64,000 nucleotides of DNA. It comes from Argopecten irradians (Eukaryota; Mollusca; Bivalvia; Pectinida; Pectinidae). The translations under genes were made by a program, and so were the position numbers. The notes beneath the pieces are model-generated. The model was not told the DNA's origin and did no database searches. It saw nothing but the letters and a program-made list of their open reading frames with translations. The stretch is taken from the NCBI RefSeq assembly GCF_041381155.1, contig NC_091135.1, positions 70,832,888 to 70,896,887 on the forward strand. The letters are read 5' to 3'. Shown here one piece after another: positions 23,116 through 35,600 of this stretch (position 1 is the stretch's first letter; the number at the start of each line of letters is the position of its first letter).

Positions 23116-24914
23116 TGGACCGTGACAGAGAAATCCGAATCTTTGAGTTTATGCTTGACAATTATTTTATCATATACTTCTATAGTTTAAAGTAGGTCCT
23201 TTTATTTCTAAATTATGTCTTCTAGCTACATAAAATAGAAAATAAAATAAACAAGTAGAGCTTCGCTCTTCCCATGCCGCGCATGATTCATATTCGTATT
23301 TGTTACAGGAAATCCCGAACGGGCGGCTACCGAGAGGAATCCGCGCGGATCCGTAGCATGGTCCAGGATAATATGCTCGCAAATGTATAGTAAGTACACT
23401 TATTACCCCAGAGGTAAATATCACTAACGTTAAAACGACAGTGATAGTAATCCCTGGAGGATCGATGATGATTATGGTTTCAACGGGTAATAGATTATCA
23501 TAGAAACACAAACCAAATGACTCAGATTTCTATCAAAGTTTGAATAAATTTAAAGCAGTCATTTAAAAACTATACCTGCTACTTTATACTAAATTCATGT
23601 TACATGACTTGTTTGATACCAGAGATTCTTTATACAATCTAGATCTCTGTTGCTTCTTTATCTCTGGACACAGAAATCCTACTGTGTATAAAACCCACTC
23701 ACTGGCTGGCTGCTACAATTGTTCATTTCACATGCTCAGTTTTATCTTTTTATCAAATTATTTAATTAGAATGCTCTCTAATCCTTGTATCTATAATATT
23801 CGACAATGTTTTTTCTTTCAACTGATATCGCGGTTAATGACGTCATTTATTGTCGGTGTAAATACTATATCAAGCGATTCTTAATCACCTCAGAAAATAA
23901 ATACAATTGTCAGAGATCGTGTGTCTATATATGTCTAAACCGGACCTAAACTGTATCTGTTATACATGTACTTGTGTGTGTTTTACTCTTATATAATCAA
24001 ATCGCCAATAAATTAAAATGATGTTGGTGTCGACAATCTAAAATCTGAAATTTACAAAAGTGCATACTGATAACAGTTAATGACGTATCTATTGGTAAAG
24101 TCGGACATGACGAACCTGTTGGCGGTGATCCTAACTCGCCACTTCATGTGTATCGATTTGGAGATAACCGATATAATCAGTATATCGATCAGTGGTGCTG
24201 TTACAATAAGAACATTTTGAATAGGTATTTTTGTCATTGTACAGTAGTGTCGTATCGCCATTCTACAGCGTAAGATATTATGTGTAGTCATGATACATTT
24301 GTATGAACCCTGAGCAATTTTACCATAATATATATCGGCCTTTGCAACCATCTCCATTTCACCAACTTTTCAAACTGTTCGGGTCACGATCGCGAGCTTT
24401 GTTTTTGGTGAGTGTTCATTGGTACAGACCATCTATCTGACGTAAATCAATACAAAATACATCTATTTCAAGTTTGTAAGGTTACGCTCACAGAAACTTC
24501 TCTGTATCAATCTACTACTCATCTCTGTACAAATCTACGTTAATTACATCATTATATTTTAGTCTTTCAGTGATTTATTTTATTAAATATTATATACAAT
24601 TTTTATAAGATAACAATGCTAAAGTAGTCACTGTGCCCCCTTGGCTTTGTTCTATTTACTTTGTTAATCACACGTGTGACGATATTTGTCGGTCCTCTTA
24701 GGATAATACGATCGCCCAGATCAATGGAATGATGATTCCATTACACAAATATAGCGATCATAGCTACAGTACTTATGTCATTTTTGTCTGAGTGGGGTGC
24801 AGGTCCACAGTGTACTCTAGGTTTGTAGTAAAGGAAGCACTCCATTTTATAGACCGACACAGTAGCTAGCATTTCAGTAGATGAATTTGTTGTAAAACAA
24901 TTCCGGAAAGTGTC
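23116..24914. other. No supported gene
   Basis: About 1.8 kb of AT-rich sequence. Short open frames (for example a 101-codon one on the minus strand, 24357-24052) lack recognisable character. The segment upstream of 24915 may hold the promoter and 5' untranslated region of the next gene. Confidence 0.4.
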
Positions 24915-26025
24915 ATGTTTCCAGACAGGTGAGTTTATCTGCCTTTTCGGTTATCATACATAAGTAAATAAGCACAAACTAAACCGTATTTTATCATTCT
25001 ACACCATCTGGCCGCGATTTACACTAGAGTTAAGCTAGTGTATCTGCGGTAGTAACAAAGTGACCTTATATTTGGAGTTTTTGTAGGACTATGAAGGACC
25101 ATAGACAATGAGTATAGATAAAAAGGAAATGCCATCCAAAAGTAAACAAACGATATTTCACGAAATTGACAATACACGTTTGTCTATTAGGAGAATTTAA
25201 GAAGATCAGACGAGTACAATTAATATAATATCTCATGATCATGTGGTCTATAATTTCAGTGTTCGCCAGACGCCAGGCTATGCAGGGTTCGTACCCAGAG
25301 CTCCACCGGAGGGACAGATGGAGCGGAAGTCGGAAGGGGCACACATGGTCAGCACAATGAAGGCTACATACAGGTATTCCTACATATAATTATATATATA
25401 TAACCCCTCCCGTTACGTACAGGTATTCCTACATATAATTATATATATGTAACCCCTCCCGTTACGTACAGGTATTCCTATATATAATTATATATATATA
25501 ACCCCAGCCCCCCGTTATGTACAGATATTAATAATGCATACAAATATAACTGGGTACATACATCATTAGACAAGACCAATATGTTACCCCGAGTGTTACG
25601 TACAGGTACTCTATGAGCAAACTGTGTTAGGCGATATTTTAACTTTGTTATCCCGAAGGACTTCATACAATGTACGACCATATTTAAACTGTGTTATCCC
25701 AAAAGAATACATACGACCAAATTTAGACTTCGTTATCCTGAACTCTGCCTATCTGGCCCCAGATACACGAATACCATTCATAACAAATATCGCAATGTAA
25801 CGAAGGCGTCCTTATGGGAACGTCATATGAGCACATTATCTAAAACACTATATTGAATGAACGGCTTTTTATTTTATTTTCAGAGAACTTCCAGCAGCTA
25901 CATACCAGAAACAGCTGAACGCTAGAAAGGGACCTTTCTCCAAAACAGTGACCTTGACCTACCCATTTAACCCCTACAACAAGGTCGTGCAACGGTGCGT
26001 TCTGACGGAAAGTCACCTAAAGTGA
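24915..26025 (+). CDS. Small three-exon gene, ciliary microtubule-inner-protein-like (89 aa)
   Basis: Model: exon 1 24915-24928 (ATG, donor GTGAGT), exon 2 25260-25373 (acceptor TAATTTCAG, donor GTATTC), exon 3 25884-26025 (acceptor after TTATTTTCAG, stop TGA). Phases agree (2, 2) and the total is 270 nt. The protein holds PGYAGFVPRAPPEG near residue 10 and later GPFSKTVTLTYPFNPYNKV. The PGYxGFxP motif is known from small axonemal microtubule-inner proteins (FAM166/CIMIP2 and SPMIP types); a ciliary or sperm-tail role is inferred from that motif alone. A tandem repeat begins exactly at the exon 2 donor. Exon 1 is tiny, so the true 5' end could instead be the phase-compatible exon at 7357-7583. 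I am fairly sure of exons 2 and 3, less so of exon 1. Confidence 0.6.
25368..25620 (+). repeat. 49-bp tandem repeat that copies the exon 2 splice donor
   Basis: The unit starts TACAGGTATTCC and contains an AT-rich core and AACCCCTCCCGTTACG. Donor-like GT positions lie at 25374, 25423 and 25472, spaced 49 bp; a diverged fourth copy of GTTACGTACAGGTA lies near 25600. The first copy is the presumed functional donor of exon 2 of the small PGYxGF gene, and the rest lie in its intron. Confidence 0.85.
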
Positions 26026-26521
26026 ATTTATTGAAACACTGAGAATAAACAGAAGATTCAAATGCAATATCGGTTATAATTATGGAAGATAATATATATA
26101 TTATTCTAAAATGGTTCAAATTCATTGGAAAAAATCATGTAATCGTGTCAAAAATTTAATGTTAATATGTTTGTAAACATCATGAAAAATAATAAATACA
26201 TTGACCATTTACAAAATATGTATGTTTTGAATCGAAGCCACTACACAGATTCTAGGTTTTAAGAGGTTGATCGTGCAGTCCTTGTATTCTACGACACTCA
26301 TTTAAACAAACATTTTTTCCTAAAAAACGTCAATGATGTTGCACATATGTTTTAAAACAACGTTTACTTCAAAAGTAGGTCAATGGAAAGGATTATGCAC
26401 ACGTGATGGAATTTGAGCATCACTTCTACTTAGTTGACACGCCTTGGTAACAATAGTATTGTCAACGTCACAATGCTTTTACAACTTCCGGTGAAATTTG
26501 AATGCAACGCGTCGCCAAAAG
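26026..26521. other. Spacer between two plus-strand genes
   Basis: About 500 bp of AT-rich sequence. It probably contains the 3' untranslated region of the small PGYxGF gene and the promoter of the next open frame. No repeat or RNA gene is seen. Confidence 0.4.
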
Positions 26522-27145
26522 ATGCAATCTAGAAGCTTTGCCAAGTTTACTTGTCAGAAAGGTTCGAGTCGGGCGGACGGTCTATCACTGGGATTTGTGT
26601 GTGGACAGGCATTGGAGGAATGTACAAACACCAACAGTTGTATCAGACTAGCCCTAAACAAAATCGGAGCCTTCTACGCCGAGTCGGACATTGTGACACT
26701 GACCATTTCCCTTTACGACTCAACCGGAAGTCTGCTGTCTCTGGAAAGGATTGCGCATAAGTACTCCGTAATGGTGACGAGCATTCCCGCTAAGTACCAA
26801 GAGGACGGGTGTTTCCCTCACTGTCACACAAACACCGTCTTCAGTCAAAGACAAACGGTGGAAAAATCTGTCGTTTTGTCAGAATGCCGGATTATTCTCG
26901 GCTTTCTCCGAGAACATGCTGATTGTTTTAATTACTTAGAGACAATAACTTTTGTTTGCTGCCATTATGTTAACATTCCAGATGATATCGACTTCCTGTT
27001 GCGTGCGTCGCCGGCTATGACGCTGATTCAGAAGCTTGACCACACGGGTACAGGTCCGGTGTTTGACCTGTCGGAGAAGCCTGGTTACCATGGTTATACA
27101 CCATGGAAGTATCGCGTCAGTTTAGCCATTGATGCTGGGCGTTGA
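26522..27145 (+). CDS. Intronless ORF, unknown function (207 aa)
   Basis: A single open frame from ATG 26522 (A at -3) to the TGA at 27143-27145. Composition is balanced and richer in G and C than the surroundings, unlike the chance frames nearby, which supports real coding. It has ten cysteines, no signal peptide and no clear membrane segment. The C-terminus contains KPGYHGYTPWK, which echoes the PGYxGFxP motif of the gene just upstream on the same strand, about 0.5 kb away. The frame is open a little further upstream but without an ATG, so 26522 is the first possible start. I do not recognise a family. It could be a lineage-restricted gene, a retrocopy of a spliced transcript, or one long exon of a larger gene. 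Confidence 0.5.
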   Translation: MQSRSFAKFTCQKGSSRADGLSLGFVCGQALEECTNTNSCIRLALNKIGAFYAESDIVTLTISLYDSTGSLLSLERIAHKYSVMVTSIPAKYQEDGCFPHCHTNTVFSQRQTVEKSVVLSECRIILGFLREHADCFNYLETITFVCCHYVNIPDDIDFLLRASPAMTLIQKLDHTGTGPVFDLSEKPGYHGYTPWKYRVSLAIDAGR

Positions 27146-27319
27146 ACATACGATATATGTAGAATTTTTCTAGACAATGTCCTCAACCCAAGACATAAAA
27201 TCATGTGACACAGAGCCACAGACACTGATTGTCGGTTAGTTCTCACTTACTTAATCATACTTAATGATATTTTCCAGCACAGCTTCCTTCTGGAACCTTT
27301 TTTGCTGGACTCATGAGTG

Positions 27320-27660
27320 TTATTATTCCTCGATCAGGAAGAACTCATTCTCCGTTAGGATTGCTTCAATATGGAATAACCTACCAGACCATGTCGTTAC
27401 ATCTAAGACATTGAATACTTTCAAAAACAGATTGGACAATCACTGGAACGAGCAGGAAATCAAATACAATAACTATAAAGAGAATATCAGCTAGGAAGTG
27501 ACTATAATCATAATAGGTAACTAAATAGTATTACGAGTCCAGCAAAGAGGATTTATAAGGAGCCTGTGCTGGAAAACATCATTAAGAATCATTATAGTTA
27601 TATTATCACTTCCTGTTGTTAGGCGAAATGAAATAAGACTGAGATGAGTTGATTAACAGA
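27320..27660 (+). mobile_element. 5'-truncated LINE, last ~60 codons and 3' end
   Basis: The translation SIRKNSFSVRIASIWNNLPD followed by a stretch with FKNRLDNHWNEQE matches the end of the LINE at 22323-23115. It stops at TAG 27492-27494 and has a ~165-bp untranslated tail ending near GAAATAAGACTGAGATGAG. Only the 3' end inserted, as is common for LINEs. It landed less than 200 bp after the 207-codon ORF. Confidence 0.8.
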
Positions 27661-28601
27661 AGTGTGATTTTATGTTAAAACAATGTACAATATACTGTAT
27701 TCCCATAAATACTATCACAATTAATATAGGATAAGGAAACGCATTGAAATCAATAGTAGACAAAGCTCTATGACATCGTTAGAGGGCCAATGTTTGGACA
27801 GATCCCTAAGCCTCATGAGAAGCTATAATAATAATTAGCCGGTCTTTTATTATGATAATGTATGATTTATGTCAATGTTTACGTGTTCAAACACACAACA
27901 CCTGCTATGTCAGTTTATGCGTCACGCGACATTTTGGAGTTTACACTAGATAATAGGGTATCGTAGATAAGATTGGCCACCAGACTTCTTATACTAGATT
28001 ATCTCCCCCTAGTTTGAAACGAAATATTATATAAAGCCGTTTATACTTTTAGAGATTATTTTAGACACTGATGGCCAGTATAGTAATGAATATTTATCCT
28101 GCAGTGAGCATGGTTGTTGTCGGCCTACCCTGCTGACACCTACCATATGTTTTGGTACGCCGATACGACTTACCTACGCCAAAGCCGAAGACTTACAACT
28201 AACATTTGAAGACACCGATGAGGTATTCTTTTAAAATGGTTGATCTAGTATCAACTTTAGTTATCGTTTGTTATCTTAGCGAGTGGTAAATCAACTGTTC
28301 CAAACACGGATTCTCTTGATGCCAAATATCTCTATAACAGACCGCAGACCAAAATCAGTTTCACTTCGTACGACAATCAAATCAAAATAAAAAGATGGAA
28401 AATATACAGTTTTGGCAAAATTCTCATTCAAATCAAATTTTAAGAGGACAACGTTCGGACTCGAGTACAGTATTATCACATGTATGTTTAAATCTCCAAT
28501 AGCTAACCGGATCAAAATCTCCAATAGCTAATCAAAGTTATTTTGTGTTCTAGTTGATCAACTTCCTTTGAGGAAGAGACGCTAGCCAGTAGATCTAATA
28601 T
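27661..28601. other. No gene seen; possible 3' flank of the minus-strand claudin-like gene
   Basis: About 0.9 kb of AT-rich sequence with no exon that I can support. TTTATT near 27845 would read AATAAA on the minus strand and could be a distant poly(A) signal of the claudin-like gene if its transcript spans the 25-bp array; that is a guess. Confidence 0.35.
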
Positions 28602-31600
28602 CTATTAGCTCTGTACTGTAGTTATTCCATTATCTCTATGCTGTAGTTGATCCATTAGCTCTATACTGTAGTTGATCCATTAGCTCTATACTGTAGTTGA
28701 TCCATTAGCTCTATACTGTAGTTGATCCTTTAGCTCTATACTGTAGTTGATCCATTAGCTCTATACTGTAGTTGATCCTTTAACTCTATACTGTAGTTGA
28801 TGCATAAGCTCTATACTGTAGTTGATCCATTAGCTCTATACTGTAGTTGATCCATTAGCTCTATACTGTAGTTGATCCATTAGCTCTATACTGTAGTTGA
28901 TCCATTAGCTCTATACTGTAGTTGATCCATTAGCTCTATGCTGTAGTTGATCCATTAGCTCTATGCTGTAGTTGATCCATTAGCTCTATGCTGTAGTTGA
29001 TCCATTAGCTCTATGCTGTAGTTGATCCATTAGCTCTATACTGTAGTTGATCCATAGCTCTATGCTGTTTGATCCATAGCCTATCTGTAGTTGATCCATT
29101 AGCTCTATGCTGTAGTTGATCCATTAGCTCTATACTGTAGTTGATCCATTAGCTCTATACTGTAGTTGATCCATTAGCTCTATACTGTAGTTGATCCATT
29201 AGCTCTATACTGTAGTTGATCCATTAGCTCTATACTGTAGTTGATCCATTAGCTCTATACTGTAGTTGATCCATTAGCTCTATGCTGTAGTTGATCCATT
29301 AGCTCTATACTGTAGTTGATCCATTAGCTCTATACTGTAGTTGATCCATTAGCTCTATACTGTAGTTGATCCATTAGCTCTATACTGTAGTTGATCCATT
29401 AGCTCTATACTGTAGTTGATCCATTAGCTCTATACTGTAGTTGATCCATTAGCTCTATACTGTAGTTGATCCATTAGCTCTATACTGTAGTTGATCCATT
29501 AGCTCTATACTGTAGTTGATCCATTAGCTCTATGCTGTAGTTGATCCATTAGCTCTATGCTGTAGTTGATCCATTAGCTCTATACTGTAGTTGATCCATT
29601 AGCTCTATACTGTAGTTGATCCATTAGCTCTTTACTGTAGTTGATCCATTAGCTCTATACTGTAGGTGATCCATTAGCTCTATACTGTAGTTGATCCATT
29701 AGCTCTATACTGTAGGTGATCCATTAGCTCTATACTGTAGGTGATCCATTAGCTCTATACTGTAGTTGATCCATAAGCTCTATACTGTAGTTGATCCATT
29801 AGCTCTATACTGTAGTTGACCCATTAGCTCTATACTGTAGTTGATCCATTACCTCTATACTGTAGTTGATCCATTAGCTCTATACTGTAGTTGATCCATT
29901 AGCTCTATACTGTAGGTGATCCATTAGCTCTATACTGTAGTTGATCCATAAGCTCTATACTGTAGTTGATCCATTAGCTCTATACTGTAGTTCATCCATT
30001 AGCTCTATACTGTAGTTCATCCATTAGCTCTATACTGTAGTTGATCCATTAGCTCTTTACTGTAGTTGACCCATTAGCTCTATACTGTAGTTGATCCATT
30101 AGCTCTATGCTGTAGTTGATCCATTAGCTCTATACTGTAGTTGATCAATTAGCTCTATGCTGTAGTTGATCCATTAGCTCTATACTGTAGTTGATCCATT
30201 AGCTCTATGCTGTAGTTGATCCATTAGCTCTATACTGTAGTTGATCAATTAGCTCTATACTGTAGTTGATCCATTAGCTCTATACTGTAGTTGATCCATT
30301 AGCTCTATACTGTAGGTGATCCATTAGCTCTATGCTGTAGTTGATCCATTAGCTCTATACTGTAGTTGATGCATAAGCTCTATACTGTAGTTGATCCATT
30401 AGCTCTATGCTGTAGTTGATCCATTAGCTCTATGCTGTAGTTGATCCATTAGCTCTATACTGTAGTTGATCCATTAGCTCTATGCTGTAGTTGATCCATT
30501 AGCTCTATGCTGTAGTTGATCCATTAGCTCTATGCTGTAGTTGATCCATTAGCTCTATGCTGTAGTTGATCCATTAGCTCTATACTGTAGTTGATGCATA
30601 AGCTCTATACTGTAGTTGATCAATTAGCTCTATGCTGTAGGTGATCCATTAGCTCTATACTGTAGTTGATCCATTAGCTCTATGCTGTAGTTGATCCATT
30701 AGCTCTATACTGTAGTTGATGCATAAGCTCTATACTGTAGTTGATCAATTAGCTCTATACTGTAGTTGATCCATTAGCTCTATACTGTAGTTGATCCATT
30801 AGCTCTATGCTGTAGTTGATCCATTAGCTCTATACTGTAGTTGATCCATTAGCTCTATGCTGTAGTTGATCCATTAGCTCTATACTGTAGTTGATGCATA
30901 AGCTCTATACTGTAGTTGATCAATTAGCTCTATACTGTAGTTGATCCATTAGCTCTATGCTGTAGTTGATCCTTTAACTCTATACTGTAGTTGATGCATA
31001 AGCTTTATACTGTAGGTGATCCATTAGCTCTATACTGTAGTTGATCCATTAGCTCTATACTGTAGTTGATCCATTAGCTCTATACTGTAGTTGATCCATT
31101 AGCTCTATACTGTAGTTGATCCTTTAGCTCTATACTGTAGTTGATCCATTAGCTCTATACTGTAGTTGATCAATTAGCTCTATACTGTAGTTGATCCATT
31201 AGCTCTATACTGTAGTTGATCCATTAGCTCTATACTGTAGTTGATCCATTAGCTCTATACTGTAGTTGATCCATTAGCTCTATACTGTAGTTGATCAATT
31301 AGCTCTATACTGTAGTTGATCCATTAGCTCTATGCTGTAGTTGATCTATTAGCTCTATACTGTAGTTGATCCATTAGCTCTATACTGTAGTTGATCCATT
31401 AGCTCTATACTGTAGTTGATCTATTAGCTCTATACTGTAGTTGATCCATTAGCTCTATACTGTAGTTGATCCTTTAGCTCTATACTGTAGTTGATCTATT
31501 AGCTCTATACTGTAGTTGATCCATTAGCTCTATACTGTAGTTGATCAACTAGCTCTATACTGTAGTTGATCCTTTAGCTCTATACTGTAGTTGATCCTTT

Positions 31601-32622
31601 AGCTCTATACTGTAGTTGATCTATTAGCTCTATACTGTAGTTGATCCTTTAGCTCTATACTGTAGTTGATCTATTAGCTCTATACTGTAGTTGATCCATT
31701 AGCTCTATACTGTAGTTGATCCTTTAGCTCTATACTGTAGTTGATCTATTAGCTCTATACTGTAGTTGATCCATTATCTCTATGCTGTAGTTGATCCATT
31801 AGCTCTATGCTGTAGTTGATCCATTATCTCTATATTGTAGTTGATCCTTTAGCTCTATGCTGTAGTTGATCCATTAGCTCTATGCTGTAGTTGATCAATT
31901 AGCTCTATACTGTAGTTGATCCATTAGCTCTATGCTGTAGTTGATCTATTAGCTCTATACTGTAGTTGATCTATTAGCTCTATACTGTAGTTGATCCATT
32001 AGCTCTATACTGTAGTTGATCCATTAGCTCTATGCTGTAGTTGATCCTTTAGCTCTATACTGTAGTTGATCCATTAGCTCTATACTGTAGTTGATCCTTT
32101 AGCTCTATACTGTAGTTGATCCTTTAGCTCTATACTGTAGTTGATCCATTAGCTCTATACTGTAGTTGATCCTTTAGCTCTATACTGTAGTTGATCCATT
32201 AGCTCTATACTGTAGTTGATCCATTAGCTCTATACTGTAGTTGATCTATTATCTCTATACTGTAGTTGATCTATTAGCTCTATACTGTAGTTGATCCATT
32301 ATCTCTATATTGTAGTTGATCCATTAGCTCTATACTGTAGTTGATCTATTAGCTCTATACTGTAGTTGATCCATTATCTCTATGCTGTAGTTGATCCATT
32401 AGCTCTATGCTGTAGTTGATCCTTTAGCTCTATACTGTAGTTGATCTATTAGCTCTATACTGTAGTTGATCCATTATCTCTATGCTGTAGTTGATCCATT
32501 AGCTCTATGCTGTAGTTGATCCATTATCTCTATACTGTAGTTGATCTATTAGCTCTATACTGTAGTTGATCCATTATCTCTATATTGTAGTTGATCCATT
32601 AGCTCTATACTGTAGTTGATTC
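28602..32622. repeat. 25-bp minisatellite array, about 160 copies
   Basis: The unit is TAGCTCTATACTGTAG followed by TTGATCCAT, with frequent atgctg, cctttagc, caattagc and gcataagc variants in mixed order. It is remarkably uniform in length for 4 kb; one disturbed spot lies at about 29050-29095. The last unit (to 32622) overlaps the final codons and stop of the minus-strand claudin-like gene, so the array forms the start of that gene's 3' untranslated region or lies just past a very short one. Confidence 0.97.
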
Positions 32623-35600
32623 CGTTTCTACTTCCTCCACGGGAGTTGTACATCTAGACGAATCCAACTCTACTCCCAAATGGGTAACGCTTATAGTGGT
32701 AGAGTGCGATGTCTCACAAACATTTGACGGAGTCAGATTCTGTGCAGCCGAGCTACGTCGAGAAAAGGAAGGACTTGGCGGAGTCAGATTCTGTGCAGTC
32801 AAGCTATGTCGAGAAACGGAGGGACTTAATTTTGATTGATTCTGCTCATTCCTCAATTTAAGCTTTTGGATAACGTCATCACTCGGGCGAAGGTTGAAGA
32901 AAAATGAGGGACCAGCTTTTGTCTCCTCTCTGTAACTCTGAAATTCCGGAGGTATCTGTGTAAAGTTCTCGGCTGTTAACTCTCTCAAGATTATTGGGAC
33001 TTCCATGGATGTGCTGCCGTGTCCCCAGGACTGAGATGACGTCACACTGAGGGCATCCAAATCAATTACGGCTAGTTCCTGTTCGATGGTCGGTGTTTTT
33101 TTAGGCGGGAAGGATGTTATTCTCGCTATGTAGAAAGCACAAACTGTGACAAATAGAGAAACCACACAGGCGGCAATAGCAATGTAGTATCCGAAATCTA
33201 ATCTGGAACCGTGATCAGGATGACTCTTAAAGAACAACACTAGAGTCAGCATCGTGAACAGGACTGAAACAAAAATACAGTTAGAGTTATCTCCCTTAAA
33301 TATTCTTATCGTGATTTAGTTTTTCATTTCGTACAAATAGTTGCAAGCATTGTAAAGACAATATCAAAATTGTCGATTTAAATTGTCGAAAGTATGGTAA
33401 TATCTATTTCTGAAGCCATAGCTAACCAATGAAGAGTGATTATTCTGCAAAATAAGCAAATTCACTAAACGTCATAACGGAGAATTATCTCCCTAAGCAG
33501 AATCTCACCCGTTGCTAATGATGTTGCTGACGCCGAATATAACAACGTTCGTTTCCATGGGCGTGGCCAGCAAAAGACAATACAGCAACACACAATCGAG
33601 GAAAAGTAGGTTATCAGTCCAAGTACTCCAAACGCTTGACTGGCTCTAAACATTCCTGCAAGACAAATGTAAATGAGATCAGAAATGATTGTGTGTATAA
33701 AGCAAACAGGAGAACTTGATTTGTGTGTATCGTTCTGATATCAAGTCTAATTATTGAAATAACATTTCGATGGCGCCTTCATTTTCTTAATCGAAATGTT
33801 TACACGCCGGATATCATAAACTAATAAAGGCCTGGTCATACTTGCGCTAAAAGCGTACCATAACGTATTTGGAGACTAACGTACGTCAGCGTTGCTAAGA
33901 CTACAAAAGCGTACCATAACGTATTTGGAGACTAACGTACATGTACGTCAGCGTTGCTAAGACTACAAAAGCGTACATTAACGCACCTTAAGTTATCTGA
34001 GCGTATAGACTAGCGCACATCTACCCTGATTTAACCCACGATTTAAAGTAGCGCGATTTTACATTTTGAACATGCACAAAATTATGGTACCTCAGACTAG
34101 TTCAATTGTTAGTTGCATTGCCGGACTTTCTCACGGTGGTGGGTGCCCACGAAATAGTGCAACGTTTCCGGAACCCAATATATAATCCATATCTTTGATA
34201 TTATCGGAGCCCATAATCCATACCATTGACATTATCAGAGACATAGTCAATACAATTGAAATTGTCGGAGCCGATAGTCCATACAATTGACATTGTCGGA
34301 GCCCATAGTCGCTACCATTGGCAATATCGGAGTCCATAGTCCATACCATTGGCAATATCGGAGCCCATAATCCATACCATTGGCAATATCGGAGCCCATA
34401 GTCTATACCATTGACATTGTCGGAGGCCATAGTCCCTACCATTGACATTGTCGGAGACAATAGTCCCTACAATTGGTAATATCGGAGCCCATAGTCAATA
34501 CCATTGGCAATATCGGAGCCCATAGTCAATACCATTGGCAATATCGGAGCCCATAGTCCATACAATTGAAATTGTCGGAGCCCTAAGTCCTTACCATTGA
34601 CATTGTCGGAGGCCATAGTCCCTACCATTGGCAATATCGGAGCCCATAGTCCCAACCATTGACATTGTCGGATCCCATAGTCCCTACCATTGACATTGTC
34701 GGAGGCCATAGTCCATTCTATTGGTAATATCGGATCCCATAGTCCCTATCATTGGCAATATCGGAGCCCATAGTCCCTATCATCGGCAATATCGGAGCCC
34801 ATAGTCCCTACCATTGACATTGTCGGATCCCATAGTCCCTACCATTGACATTGTCGGATCCCATAGTCCCTACCATTGGCAATATCGGAGCCCATAGTCC
34901 CTACCATTGACATTGTCGGAGGCCATAGTCCATACCATTGGTAATATCGGAGCCCATAGTCCCTACCATTGGCAATATCGGAGCCCATAGTCCCTACCAA
35001 TAACATTCTCGGATCCCATAGTCCATACCATTGGCAATATCGGAGCCCATAGGCCCTACCATTGACATTGTCGAAGCCCATAATCCCTACCATTGACATT
35101 GTCGGAGGCCATAGTCCATACCATTGGTAATATCGGAGCCCATAGTCCCTACCATTGACATTGTCGAAGCCCATAATCCCTACCATTGACATTGTCGGAG
35201 GCCATAGTCCATACCATTGGTAATATCGGAGCCCATAGTCCCTACCATTGGCAATATCGGAGCCCATAGTCCCTACCATTAACATTCTCGGATCCCATAG
35301 TCCCTACCATTGACATTGTCGGATCCCATAGTCCATACCATTGGCAATATCGGAGCCCATAGTCCCTACCATTGACATTGTCGGAGGCCATAGTCCATAC
35401 CATTAACATTCTCGGATCCCATAGTCCATACCATTAACATTCTCGGATCCCATAGTCCATACCATTGACATTGTCGGAGGCCATAGTCCCTACCATTGAC
35501 ATTGTCGGAGCCCATAGTCCCTACCATTGACATTGTCGGAGCCCATAGTCCATACCATTGGCAATATCGGAGCCCATAGTCCATACCATTGACATTGTCG

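Noticed and set aside
24052-24357. 101-codon minus-strand ORF
   Set aside because: Reasonable start context but no recognisable motif, no splice partners and AT-driven composition; not supportable as a gene.
24873-24928. Reading 24873-24928 as an internal exon joining the exon at 7357-7583 to the small PGYxGF gene
   Set aside because: An acceptor-like TTTCAG precedes it, but in the required phase it gives an immediate stop (AAT AGA TGA).
25280-25300. GGTTCG-like word as a tRNA T-arm
   Set aside because: No acceptor, D or anticodon stem fits around it; it lies in a coding exon. No tRNA or rRNA gene was found in the window.
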